A stretch of 64,000 nucleotides of DNA, taken from positions 1 to 64,000 of the IMG/VR virus record IMGVR_UViG_3300048929_000185, one strand, 5' to 3'. The stretch's first letter is position 1; each line of letters starts with the position of its first letter. Positions 48,817 through 55,914 of this stretch are shown here, piece after piece. The notes beneath the pieces are model-generated. The model did not search any database. It was not told the origin of the DNA and saw only the letters and a program-made list of their open reading frames with translations. The position numbers and the translations under genes are program-made. This DNA is from a virus.

Positions 48817-48894
48817 ATTATATAGGTATATACCTATATATACAATAGGAAATGTGTACAAAGTTTTAATATATTTTTTGTAGGTATATACCTA
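48817..48894 (-). promoter_or_regulatory. mazF promoter with two AGGTATATACCT palindromes
   Basis: Leftward TTGTAT (48840-48845), 17-bp spacer, TATAAT (48817-48822). The spacer is almost entirely a perfect 18-bp palindrome (48821-48838). A second copy with the same 12-base core lies at 48881-48894, 58 bp upstream. A dimeric repressor sitting in the spacer would block the promoter, giving tight repression. Confidence 0.85.
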
Positions 48895-48904
48895 TATTGT
48901 ATAA

Positions 48905-48939
48905 AAAATAAAAAACGAGACGGTTTATTTTCCATCTCG
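48905..48939 (-). terminator. Terminator of the ribbon-helix-helix gene
   Basis: Leftward stem CGAGATGG/CCGTCTCG with an 8-base loop and a long T-run (48905-48915). The stem contains the end of the gene at 48925-49101, so that gene is transcribed alone and the mazF operon starts fresh. Confidence 0.85.
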
Positions 48940-49101
48940 CTCTAACTTTTCTTTAACAGATTCGTTAATATACCCATTAACAGATTTTCCAGTAGATTGG
49001 ATTCTCTCCTTAGTCCCCTTTGGAAATCTAACGAGTATGTTATCATTCACTTCATCGTGATATTTTTTAGAAGACTTTTGTGCTGCCTTGCTGACTGCCA
49101 T
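48925..49101 (-). CDS. Ribbon-helix-helix (Arc-type) DNA-binding protein
   Basis: A 58-residue protein. A basic head (AAQKSSKKYHDEV) leads to DNILVRFPKGTKERIQ, the beta strand and first helix of an Arc/MetJ fold, then KSVNGYINESVKEKLE for helix two. The ATG at 49101 follows GGGGTGATCC; a longer frame to 49149 runs across that site. It is a good candidate to bind the AGGTATATACCT palindromes ahead of mazF. Confidence 0.82.
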   Translation of the reverse strand: MAVSKAAQKSSKKYHDEVNDNILVRFPKGTKERIQSTGKSVNGYINESVKEKLERDGK

Positions 49102-49130
49102 CGGATCACCCCTCTGATATGATGGTTTAT

Positions 49131-49159
49131 ATCTTACAGGATAATTCAAAATCTGTCAA
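49131..49159 (-). promoter_or_regulatory. Promoter of the ribbon-helix-helix gene
   Basis: Leftward TTGACA (49154-49159), 17-bp spacer, TAAGAT (49131-49136), 30 bases before the start codon at 49101. Confidence 0.8.
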
Positions 49160-49187
49160 CTTTGGCTATTAAAATTCTAATTTTATG

Positions 49188-49565
49188 TCAACAATATTTA
49201 ATCATGTCTTCAGCCTTTTGTCTTGGAACGCCTAATTTCAACAATATCATGAACATATCTTCATCTTTGTGTTCTATACCATCATTATCTAATCCATATA
49301 ATCCCTCGCTCAAGGCCATGCGAATACAAGATGTTATTATATCGACTTCTTTGTTCTTTAATTTTATTGTAACCTCATCTTGAACCGGAACAATACGTTT
49401 CCAATATTTTGATTCACCTGGAATCTCTCCTATAACACCTGTACCATAATTAACATCATCTTGGGGAATGTCAAGGAAATATGTTTTTCCATTATAATTT
49501 ACCATATTATTAAGAACATATCGCACCATGTAGTCATATGTTCCATAATGTATGTACTTTCCCAT
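49188..49565 (-). CDS. Unknown 125-residue protein
   Basis: A soluble protein (YIHYGTYDYMVRYVLNNMVN). It ends DMFMILLKLGVPRQKAEDMI, a UBA-like helical tail. Starts after GAGAGGAGAGATAT. Family unknown. Confidence 0.72.
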   Translation of the reverse strand: MGKYIHYGTYDYMVRYVLNNMVNYNGKTYFLDIPQDDVNYGTGVIGEIPGESKYWKRIVPVQDEVTIKLKNKEVDIITSCIRMALSEGLYGLDNDGIEHKDEDMFMILLKLGVPRQKAEDMIKYC

Positions 49566-49603
49566 ATATCTCTCCTCTCTGTCAAATGAAAATTTAGTTT
49601 TAT

Positions 49604-50113
49604 CTATTTTCTCTTGCTTTTCATATAATTATCTTGTTCGTGCATATCCCTATTTTTAAGTATTTCATCAAAACATATCATTTTAAAACTAAAATATTGA
49701 AGTTGGTCGTGCTGCATGTGTATCATTCTCGACATACTTATTAATATTACGGTTAATATTACGGCAACTAATTTACCAAAATTATATTTGCTCATATTAA
49801 AATATGTATATATCGGGTTTTCTCCAATTATAGTAAGCATTACAGTAATCATTAATCCCCAATAAGCAAATCTCACGGAAACAAAATTACTAAAGTCGTT
49901 TTGTTTTAAATGTTCAGCTCCAATTAAAGCATCAAGTCTGTTTTCTTCAAATTCATCATGTTTCATATTTTTGAGTTCTCTTATTACTGAGTTCTTTAAT
50001 TCCACATATGTTGAATTTATTTTAATTTTGTCTCCAAATTCCTTTTTGGCGAGGTTTTCAAGAATTTGATTTGCGGCTATTCCATTTGGACAAAACAACC
50101 ATGTAGCTAACAT
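49604..50113 (-). CDS. Two-helix membrane protein of unknown function
   Basis: A 169-residue protein with an N-terminal soluble helical part and two membrane helices (about 87-103 and 115-130), then a basic tail. Starts after AGGAGGGCGAAGT. It lies in the regulatory zone, suggesting exclusion or signalling, without sequence proof. Confidence 0.74.
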   Translation of the reverse strand: MLATWLFCPNGIAANQILENLAKKEFGDKIKINSTYVELKNSVIRELKNMKHDEFEENRLDALIGAEHLKQNDFSNFVSVRFAYWGLMITVMLTIIGENPIYTYFNMSKYNFGKLVAVILTVILISMSRMIHMQHDQLQYFSFKMICFDEILKNRDMHEQDNYMKSKRK

Positions 50114-50178
50114 ACTTCGCCCTCCTACTAAATATTTAATGTATTCCCATATGAATCTTAAAATTTATTGATATTTTA

Positions 50179-50340
50179 TTAATATTTCAATCCACGTTCT
50201 TTACATAAATATCTTTCATATTGTAATCCTTCATATAAAGGATTATCGGTGTCTCCATTCGGATATAATCTTTTCCAATCTTTTTCGAGTTGTACTACAG
50301 ACTTTAAAAGTTCTTCATCTTTATAAAATGTTGCCTTCAT
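50179..50340 (-). CDS. 53-residue small protein
   Basis: MKATFYKDEELLKSVVQLEK with GAAAGGAGTGTTAT upstream is a well-formed short gene ending YERYLCKERGLKY. Similar small helical proteins recur in Clostridia phages. Function unknown. Confidence 0.7.
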   Translation of the reverse strand: MKATFYKDEELLKSVVQLEKDWKRLYPNGDTDNPLYEGLQYERYLCKERGLKY

Positions 50341-50371
50341 ATAACACTCCTTTCATAAATCTCAAATTTTA

Positions 50372-50716
50372 TTATGAATTATTTAATATTGATTCCAAAT
50401 CGTTAATAATTTGCCCACATAGCGAAAACTTCCCGTCTTTGTGCATATCCTGAGACATTTTATTATACTTATTCAGCAATCCAGTTATTTGTCTACGATA
50501 CCATTCTGGACATTTTCCTTTTGTTGTTTTTGCATATTGCTCATCACACAATATTTTTTTATAATCACCTTTGTTTATCATCTTCAATGTTTTTATCGTT
50601 TTATTCGCATCTATTTCACTAAAAACTTTTGCGGAAGATATGTTTCCGTTAAAAATAGATGAACTCCCAATCCAATTCGTAAAATATCTATTATTGGAAT
50701 CTTTAATTATGTACAC
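50372..50716 (-). CDS. Unknown 114-residue protein
   Basis: A soluble protein; the start YIIKDSNNRYFTNWIGSS and KVFSEIDANKTIKTLK pattern recurs in small phage proteins of Firmicutes. Function unknown. Confidence 0.72.
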   Translation of the reverse strand: MYIIKDSNNRYFTNWIGSSSIFNGNISSAKVFSEIDANKTIKTLKMINKGDYKKILCDEQYAKTTKGKCPEWYRRQITGLLNKYNKMSQDMHKDGKFSLCGQIINDLESILNNS

Positions 50717-50765
50717 GACTTTACCTCCATCTTTCGTAAACGCCAGCTTGAATCTATTATTTTAT

Positions 50766-50981
50766 CTACTCATCAAAAATCATATAAACATCACTATCAT
50801 TGCTTTGATCGTCTCTAATGTTCCATATGATTATTTTCTTATCATTTTTATCTAAATAGTCCATATGCCGACAAATATATTCATTTACTTTTTCTTCAGC
50901 TTCTTTTAAATTATTTGCAATTACAATTCCACCAGTATATCCATCGCAACATCTAAACTCAAATATATTATCGATTGTCAT
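50766..50981 (-). CDS. Unknown 71-residue protein
   Basis: A small protein (IFEFRCCDGYTGGIVIANNL, then KEAEEKVNEYI). Starts after CGGAGGATTAA. Family unknown. Confidence 0.7.
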   Translation of the reverse strand: MTIDNIFEFRCCDGYTGGIVIANNLKEAEEKVNEYICRHMDYLDKNDKKIIIWNIRDDQSNDSDVYMIFDE

Positions 50982-51009
50982 TTAATCCTCCGATCATTAA
51001 ATAATCATT

Positions 51010-51225
51010 TTAATTCTGATCTAATAGTCGCTCAATTAATTCTTGATAAGCAAGTACAAGACTCAACTCTAATGAATATGTGCCACTTATTTTCCCACTT
51101 AATTGATACAATTTTTTCATAGTTTCATTTTCAAGATTTCCTTTTGAATAATAAATTTCCATTAACTCTTCTGTAGACATATCTCTTATCGTTTTAATAA
51201 AATCAATTTCATTGTTCATTAACAT
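51010..51225 (-). CDS. Unknown 71-residue helical protein
   Basis: Mostly helical (DFIKTIRDMSTEELMEIYYS). The ATG at 51225 follows GGAGGCGCTAAT; the longer frame to 51282 overlaps the helix-turn-helix gene upstream and is rejected. Family unknown. Confidence 0.7.
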   Translation of the reverse strand: MLMNNEIDFIKTIRDMSTEELMEIYYSKGNLENETMKKLYQLSGKISGTYSLELSLVLAYQELIERLLDQN

Positions 51226-51259
51226 ATTAGCGCCTCCATTCTTCAATAAAACAATTCTT

Positions 51260-51477
51260 TCAATTACATTTTTCAATATCAAATATAGGCAATTCGCTAC
51301 TTAACTCAGGCTTCCATGTCGTGTTTAGATCTTCTTTCTTCAATATCTGCTTAACCGCCTTTACGTCCATGCGGAACACTGTAGCAACCCGCTTAACGTC
51401 TCCAAATCGTCTGTACTCCATTATAATGTCATCATCAGTTAATCATAGTATACCGGCTCATTCATGTATTCTTTCAT
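51260..51477 (-). pseudogene. Small helix-turn-helix gene split by a frameshift
   Basis: An ORF from ATG 51477 (MKEYMNEPVYYD) with AGGAGCAT upstream stops at 51439. Another frame, offset by one base, continues LTDDDIIMEYRRFGDVKRVA to a TGA at 51260, with a start only at 51421 lacking a ribosome site. FGDVKRVATVFRMDVKAVKQ is a typical helix-turn-helix. One gained or lost base would restore a 73-residue protein. Directly downstream of the second recombinase. Confidence 0.72.
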
Positions 51478-51488
51478 CTTGTATGCTC

Positions 51489-52481
51489 CTATAAACTCAT
51501 CATCAAAGAGGCCATTTTACTTTTATCCATATGAACATAAAACTTAGCAGCCGTTTCCAGGCTCCTATGTCTCAACTGTCTTTGTACAAATACAATATCC
51601 TTAGTCTTTTCGTATAATACCGTACCTACCCAGTGGCGTAGCATATGTGGATTTATCTGTCCATCACTATACGCGCTGAAGAATGATGCAATGGGAGTCT
51701 TGCTAATGCGATTACATCTATTAGATAGGAATAATGCGTTTTCATCTTTTATACCGCGATCTGTCACAAATTCATCCCTCTTTATTAAATAATCTTCCAA
51801 GTAATATTTTGCCTTTGCCGAAATAAACACTTCGTCTTTGATTTCACGTTTACCCTTGCCCATTACCGTAATGTAAGGAGCCTCTTCTTCAAAGTGCAAA
51901 TCAGATACATCAAGTCCGATCAGTTCTTCTGATCTAATTCCACTACCTAAAAATAATTGTACTATAGCAATATTCCTCGTGCAATCAAAATCATTATTAT
52001 TTCCCTGTTCCACACTATTGATGAAGTTCTCAAGCTGATCCTCGGTAGGAATCTTCACAACGTGATTTGTTATCTCAGACTTATATAAATGTCCTGGTAT
52101 TTGTTTGATGATGTTTTCGTCAACAATTTTCTGCTCCACAAGATATGACCAAAAAGCACTTAGAACATTCTTTTTTGTGCCTAGCGTATTTAAGGTATTC
52201 GGAGTACAATCAATTCCGTTCTTCAGAGAGTTAAGGTAGTTGATAATATCTATTGAAGTAACCTGATTCATAAGTACTGGAGTAATTTCTGATATGGAAT
52301 TTACAGAGATGCAATTAGCACACAACCATTGTAGCATATTTTCGATATATCCCCAGTATACAACTTTACTGGCTTCAGATTTGTACCGTGTGAAGTAGTT
52401 GCATATAAATCTAGGAGCATTTACCATCTTCTCAGACAAGATATTCGCAAGTTTCTTATGCCGTTCGTCTTTATAACACAT
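51489..52481 (-). CDS. Second tyrosine recombinase
   Basis: A 330-residue recombinase of the XerC/D type. SAM-like core domain over residues 10-130. Catalytic residues are all visible: Arg in GSGIRSEELIGLDV, Lys in VMGKGKREIKDE, HxxR in NPHMLRHWVG, His in QLRHRSLETAAKF and Tyr in KFYVHM. It lacks the AP2 arm domain of the first integrase. It could resolve dimers, invert a segment, or help regulate as YopP does beside YopR in SPbeta. Confidence 0.92.
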   Translation of the reverse strand: MCYKDERHKKLANILSEKMVNAPRFICNYFTRYKSEASKVVYWGYIENMLQWLCANCISVNSISEITPVLMNQVTSIDIINYLNSLKNGIDCTPNTLNTLGTKKNVLSAFWSYLVEQKIVDENIIKQIPGHLYKSEITNHVVKIPTEDQLENFINSVEQGNNNDFDCTRNIAIVQLFLGSGIRSEELIGLDVSDLHFEEEAPYITVMGKGKREIKDEVFISAKAKYYLEDYLIKRDEFVTDRGIKDENALFLSNRCNRISKTPIASFFSAYSDGQINPHMLRHWVGTVLYEKTKDIVFVQRQLRHRSLETAAKFYVHMDKSKMASLMMSL

Positions 52482-52482
52482 G

Positions 52483-52782
52483 TTATTTAGCCACCTCTTC
52501 TAAAAGTTTACCTGTTCTTCTGAAATACTCATTGCTTATGGTTGGGTTCATCACGCCACATCTTTTATACCACTTTTCAATATATCTCAATTCTGAATCA
52601 GTCAGCCTTGGCATGGTTGCCGAGGTATGCCATAAACATTTTTGATGTATGACCTCTTCCGGAGTTTTACAGTTTACCAACATTACATCACCAGCAGCTG
52701 CCACCTGACCTTGCCATTTTGCTTCTTTATATAATGAACTTGCACCTTTGCCGATTAATCCTGCAATAAATAATCCCCACAT
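52483..52782 (-). CDS. Unknown 99-residue protein upstream of the recombinase
   Basis: An N-terminal hydrophobic stretch (WGLFIAGLIGKGASSLY) could be a membrane or amphipathic helix; the rest is helical (PRLTDSELRYIEKWYKRCGV). It precedes the recombinase by 1 base, so they are coupled and may act together. Family unknown. Confidence 0.74.
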   Translation of the reverse strand: MWGLFIAGLIGKGASSLYKEAKWQGQVAAAGDVMLVNCKTPEEVIHQKCLWHTSATMPRLTDSELRYIEKWYKRCGVMNPTISNEYFRRTGKLLEEVAK

Positions 52783-52814
52783 GCTAAACTCCTCCTAAAA
52801 TTGCTCGTTTCGTG

Positions 52815-53090
52815 TTAGTATTTTACATTTTTTATATGATTATCAATATCCTCTTTGACTTCAGACGGAGATAAACTTTTGCAATTACAAGCATCTCCGC
52901 GCCACGCACCATAAGAATAAATAAGTTTACCATCTTCCCAACATTCCATACAATTAAAATCTTCTCCGCACTTAACTTCCTTGGAATTTAATAATTCTGA
53001 TACAAAAATAACTGCTGAATCAAAATTATCACTTACAAACGCATTTTGGCTCCATTCATAGTCACCACGCACAACTACATATATTCTCAT
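52815..53090 (-). CDS. Unknown 91-residue protein
   Basis: A small protein with VVVRGDYEWSQNAFVSDNFD and CNCKSLSPSEV. It overlaps the gene upstream by 4 bases. Family unknown. Confidence 0.7.
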   Translation of the reverse strand: MRIYVVVRGDYEWSQNAFVSDNFDSAVIFVSELLNSKEVKCGEDFNCMECWEDGKLIYSYGAWRGDACNCKSLSPSEVKEDIDNHIKNVKY

Positions 53091-53212
53091 CTATATACCA
53101 TTCCTTTCATGTTTAAAATTTTTGTCATCAGATACTTTCTCCATTTTAGTTCATCTACTCTTGTAATAGATAAATCTACTAAATCTCTGTATTCTATTAT
53201 ATCATTCTTCAT
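53087..53212 (-). CDS. 41-residue microprotein
   Basis: The ATG at 53212, preceded by GGAGAACAAGA, opens MKNDIIEYRDLVDLSITRVD and on. A longer frame to 53278 would translate through a conserved hairpin at 53239-53268 and is rejected. Basic C-terminus. Function unknown. Confidence 0.62.
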   Translation of the reverse strand: MKNDIIEYRDLVDLSITRVDELKWRKYLMTKILNMKGMVYR

Positions 53213-53238
53213 TCTTGTTCTCCATATTTGCAAGAAAA

Positions 53239-53268
53239 TAGCCAGCAACATTTGACCGCTACTGACCA
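53239..53268 (-). ncRNA. Conserved hairpin family 2, copy A
   Basis: Leftward stem TGGTCAG/CTGGCTA (7 bp with two GU pairs) encloses a 16-base loop containing TAGCGGTCAAATGTT. A second copy at 55877-55906 keeps this loop while its stem changes sequence and still pairs. It lies in the leader of the microprotein gene at 53087. Confidence 0.6.
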
Positions 53269-53283
53269 TAAAAATCAATATAT

Positions 53284-53598
53284 TTAACCAAGTTCGGGTT
53301 CTTCGTTTATAAAATCGTACCTTCTATTTGAGAATACTTTTAAATCACAAAACATAAATTTTTCTCTACCAGTCCAAAAATTTGTTACATCTCCGGTATT
53401 GGTGATAATTGGATTTGTGCTATACTTCCGCACAGCTCTATAATACGTCTCCCCTGCTTTTAACTGATTCGAAAATTCTTCTAGTGTAATTTTAGTTTTT
53501 TCTGATTTTTCGAAATCAAATTCGTTCACATTCTCAATGTAAGCAACCACATCGTTTTCCACGTCAATTTCAATAATTAATCTTCCATCGGCATCCAT
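53284..53598 (-). CDS. Unknown 104-residue protein
   Basis: An acidic soluble protein (IIEIDVENDVVAYIENVNEF). Starts at an ATG with GGAGGGCTAAAAA upstream. Family unknown. Confidence 0.72.
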   Translation of the reverse strand: MDADGRLIIEIDVENDVVAYIENVNEFDFEKSEKTKITLEEFSNQLKAGETYYRAVRKYSTNPIITNTGDVTNFWTGREKFMFCDLKVFSNRRYDFINEEPELG

Positions 53599-53705
53599 TT
53601 TTTAGCCCTCCATATTATCATTATTTCATATGATTATATCATAAGCACAATTAACAGACAATGAATGTTGCCAAAGAAATGATTGATTTATTGATAAATT
53701 TCAGT

Positions 53706-53975
53706 TTAGTCAATGCAGAATTCTCTTTTCCACTTCTCAAAACATACTTTACAAGCAGTAGCTGGGAAAGCCAATACTTCACTACTTGCAATATCTGTAT
53801 CATAAAAATCTGTATCTTGCTCATATTTTTTACATAAACTATTTCCTTCGATAAAACAGTGGTATTTTGCTCTTCGATCTATGTAATTACGTTTTCCATA
53901 CCTTGGATCTTCTTTCACAGGAATCTCCCATACTGGTTGCCCACTAATCATCTTAGGTTTTATGTATTTAACCAT
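53706..53975 (-). CDS. Unknown 89-residue Cys-containing protein
   Basis: MVKYIKPKMISGQPVWEIP and RYGKRNYIDRRAKYHCFI, then ATACKVCFEKWKREFC. The ATG at 53975 follows GGGGGATTAAAG; a longer frame to 54101 runs into the upstream gene and is rejected. CxxC...C suggests a metal site. Function unknown. Confidence 0.72.
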   Translation of the reverse strand: MVKYIKPKMISGQPVWEIPVKEDPRYGKRNYIDRRAKYHCFIEGNSLCKKYEQDTDFYDTDIASSEVLAFPATACKVCFEKWKREFCID

Positions 53976-54045
53976 CTTTAATCCCCCAATTCCGCAAAAT
54001 TCTAACCTAACTAATAAATCACTTATTTTAAAGTTAAATCTTGGT

Positions 54046-54327
54046 CTATAATGATTCATAAAATGTATCAAGCAATTCGTTATACCATTGTTCTTTATCA
54101 AACTCCGTACTCGTATGAGTGGCTATTTTATCACCTGACATATTAAATACCATAAACTGCCCATTAAAGGTATTTAGTATTATTGCAAGTGGAGTATCAT
54201 GCCACACTCCTTTAAAACTTGCGAAATCTCCTCCGTTGTCAAAATCTCTAGTGTCAACTTGCATACCTTTATCTTCCATTAGTTTACAAATATTTTCATA
54301 TTTTCTGTTTCCTTTATATTTTTTCAT
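54046..54327 (-). CDS. Unknown 93-residue protein
   Basis: A soluble protein (KKYKGNRKYENICKLMEDKG, GVWHDTPLAIILNTFNGQFM). The ATG at 54327 follows AAAGGAGATAAAA; the longer frame to 54360 is rejected. Family unknown. Confidence 0.72.
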   Translation of the reverse strand: MKKYKGNRKYENICKLMEDKGMQVDTRDFDNGGDFASFKGVWHDTPLAIILNTFNGQFMVFNMSGDKIATHTSTEFDKEQWYNELLDTFYESL

Positions 54328-54360
54328 TTTTATCTCCTTTTCTACTTTGAAATTGTGCAT

Positions 54361-54504
54361 TTATCTGTTTACTTGATGCATAATCTTTTCTTTTGCGCTC
54401 TCAATGTCTTTTGCGACCACATTTATTTCTTTATCATTGATGACAAATGAATATGTGGCATACAGCCCATAATACAGTCGTGATGATTCATCATACTTAC
54501 TCAT
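54361..54504 (-). CDS. 47-residue small protein
   Basis: MSKYDESSRLYYGLYATYSF, after GGAGGAATATAAAA, ends KDIESAKEKIMHQVNR. A well-formed short gene. The KDxExAKxxI ending recurs among the small proteins of this window. Function unknown. Confidence 0.68.
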   Translation of the reverse strand: MSKYDESSRLYYGLYATYSFVINDKEINVVAKDIESAKEKIMHQVNR

Positions 54505-54541
54505 TTTTATATTCCTCCAATTGAATCTTGTATTCATTTTG

Positions 54542-54800
54542 TTAATTGTTCAATCTGTTTCCAGTCAACTTGCTTGAAAATTTCTTCTGCAAATTCTTCA
54601 GCTTCTTCTTTCCATACACAATAATTTGACTCGCATATGTACTGAAGTGTTCTAGTGGATAATCCATAATCTTATTAATAAGAATATGGTTAGTCTTGCC
54701 ATTGTTTAAGATGTCTCTGGTAATCAACGCAAGTTCTCGCCACTGTCCGGTTAGTTGCTGTTTAGGTAATACTGGAATTAAATCCTTGTGCCATAATCAT
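54542..54800 (-). pseudogene. Broken copy of the pyrimidine-dimer glycosylase-like gene
   Basis: The frame encodes WHKDLIPVLPKQQLTGQWRE, DILNNGKTNHILINKIMDYP and LEHFSTYAS, clearly homologous to the intact gene at 55106-55516. The ATG at 54800 is out of frame by one base, and after LEHFSTYAS the sequence turns unrelated while another frame offers ESNYCVWKEEAEEFAEEIF. So it is a duplicated, 5'-frameshifted and truncated copy. Confidence 0.78.
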
Positions 54801-54819
54801 ATTGTGAATACCTCCGTTT

Positions 54820-55062
54820 TTAAGGTTTAATTAATTCCATAAAACATGCGTTTGCTATCAACGTATATGTTTCATCAAATCTATCATACATTAAAACAAT
54901 GTTTCCATCACTATAAGCCTTTACAAGTTTTGAATTACTAATCCATTGCGCAACATCTGATTCAATAAAGTAATGTAATAATCTTTCTTTTACTTCATCT
55001 TCTTTTAAATTAATTCTTGTAAATAATCTTTTAGAGTTTTTATTTGCTTCTTCAAATTTCAT
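54820..55062 (-). CDS. Unknown 80-residue protein
   Basis: A charged soluble protein (RINLKEDEVKERLLHYFIES). Starts after AAAGGAGATAAGAAT. It separates the intact and broken glycosylase-like copies. Family unknown. Confidence 0.7.
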   Translation of the reverse strand: MKFEEANKNSKRLFTRINLKEDEVKERLLHYFIESDVAQWISNSKLVKAYSDGNIVLMYDRFDETYTLIANACFMELIKP

Positions 55063-55105
55063 ATTCTTATCTCCTTTCCACTGTAAAATATCTCTTTCGT
55101 TGGTT

Positions 55106-55516
55106 TTATAATATCCTCTCGCAAACCGTTTCTACTTTGTTCCACTCTTCTTCTGTCAATCCACCGCAGTCATATTTCTCTTGCAAATTATAATAGCACT
55201 GACGCAAGTATCTGTCAGTATGCCATTCGGAAAACAGTTCATCATATGTAATTTTGTTATTGGTATCGCAGACAGAAAATATCTTATCGCTCACTTCAGG
55301 ATTGATTCTACGCCCTCTATTAAAGCATTCCTGACGTATTAACTCTGCGTACAACATAAAGTGTTCCATTTGGTAATCCATGACTTTATCGACCAATAAA
55401 TGCTTTGGACTACCTTTCATTAATATATTACCTGCTATAGCGCTAAGTTCTCTCCACTCACCACCAAGTTGATCCATGGGCAATACCGGAATTAAATCTT
55501 TATGCCAACATCTCAT
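55106..55516 (-). CDS. Pyrimidine-dimer DNA glycosylase-like protein (Pyr_excise/TIGR02328 type)
   Basis: A 136-residue protein with MRCWHKDLIPVLPMDQLGGE and WRELSAIAGNIL, the opening of a family related to T4 endonuclease V (DenV), then DKVMDYQMEHFMLYAELI. DenV removes UV-induced pyrimidine dimers. The key N-terminal residue of DenV, Thr2, is not matched, so the activity is not certain. I chose the ATG at 55516, after GGAAGATTGCATA. Confidence 0.75.
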   Translation of the reverse strand: MRCWHKDLIPVLPMDQLGGEWRELSAIAGNILMKGSPKHLLVDKVMDYQMEHFMLYAELIRQECFNRGRRINPEVSDKIFSVCDTNNKITYDELFSEWHTDRYLRQCYYNLQEKYDCGGLTEEEWNKVETVCERIL

Positions 55517-55847
55517 TATGCAATCTTCCATTTAAAAACTGTGTGCCACGTTTATTCAACCCTCTTTTGCGATAATTAGATTCTAATTGAACAATTTCGT
55601 TACGTGTAGGTTTCAGATCATCTGTAGGCCAATAAATCCCTCTTATATAATTATTAGTATCTACTTTAAATACGCAATTACCAAATCGATACTTTTTTCC
55701 ACCAGAATAAAAAGATATATTAGTTTGATCCACAGAATCAATTATACTATTAAGCCTCAGTTTTAAAATCTCATAATCAATATTTACATTTTGTTTTGCT
55801 CCGTTTCTAAATTGACGATAAGCGGTAATTGATATAGCTCTTATCAT
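55500..55847 (-). CDS. Unknown 115-residue basic protein
   Basis: A basic soluble protein (MIRAISITAYRQFRNGAKQN, NEIVQLESNYRKRGLNKR). It overlaps the glycosylase-like start by 17 bases, so the two are coupled. Starts after AGAGGAGGATAAACAT. Family unknown. Confidence 0.72.
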   Translation of the reverse strand: MIRAISITAYRQFRNGAKQNVNIDYEILKLRLNSIIDSVDQTNISFYSGGKKYRFGNCVFKVDTNNYIRGIYWPTDDLKPTRNEIVQLESNYRKRGLNKRGTQFLNGRLHNEMLA

Positions 55848-55876
55848 ATGTTTATCCTCCTCTACTTAATTGAAAT

Positions 55877-55906
55877 CAGCCGATAACATTTGACTGCTAC
55901 CGGCTG
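55877..55906 (-). ncRNA. Conserved hairpin family 2, copy B
   Basis: Leftward perfect 6-bp stem CAGCCG/CGGCTG encloses an 18-base loop GTAGCAGTCAAATGTTAT. The loop core TAGCRGTCAAATGTT is shared with copy A at 53239-53268. It lies between the antirepressor stop codon at 55915 and the next gene, without a T-run. Confidence 0.62.
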
Positions 55907-55914
55907 TAAATTAC

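Noticed and set aside
54046-54101. Long 131-residue form of the gene at 53706
   Set aside because: Its first 42 codons run into the neighbouring gene; the ATG at 53975 with GGGGG is the better start.
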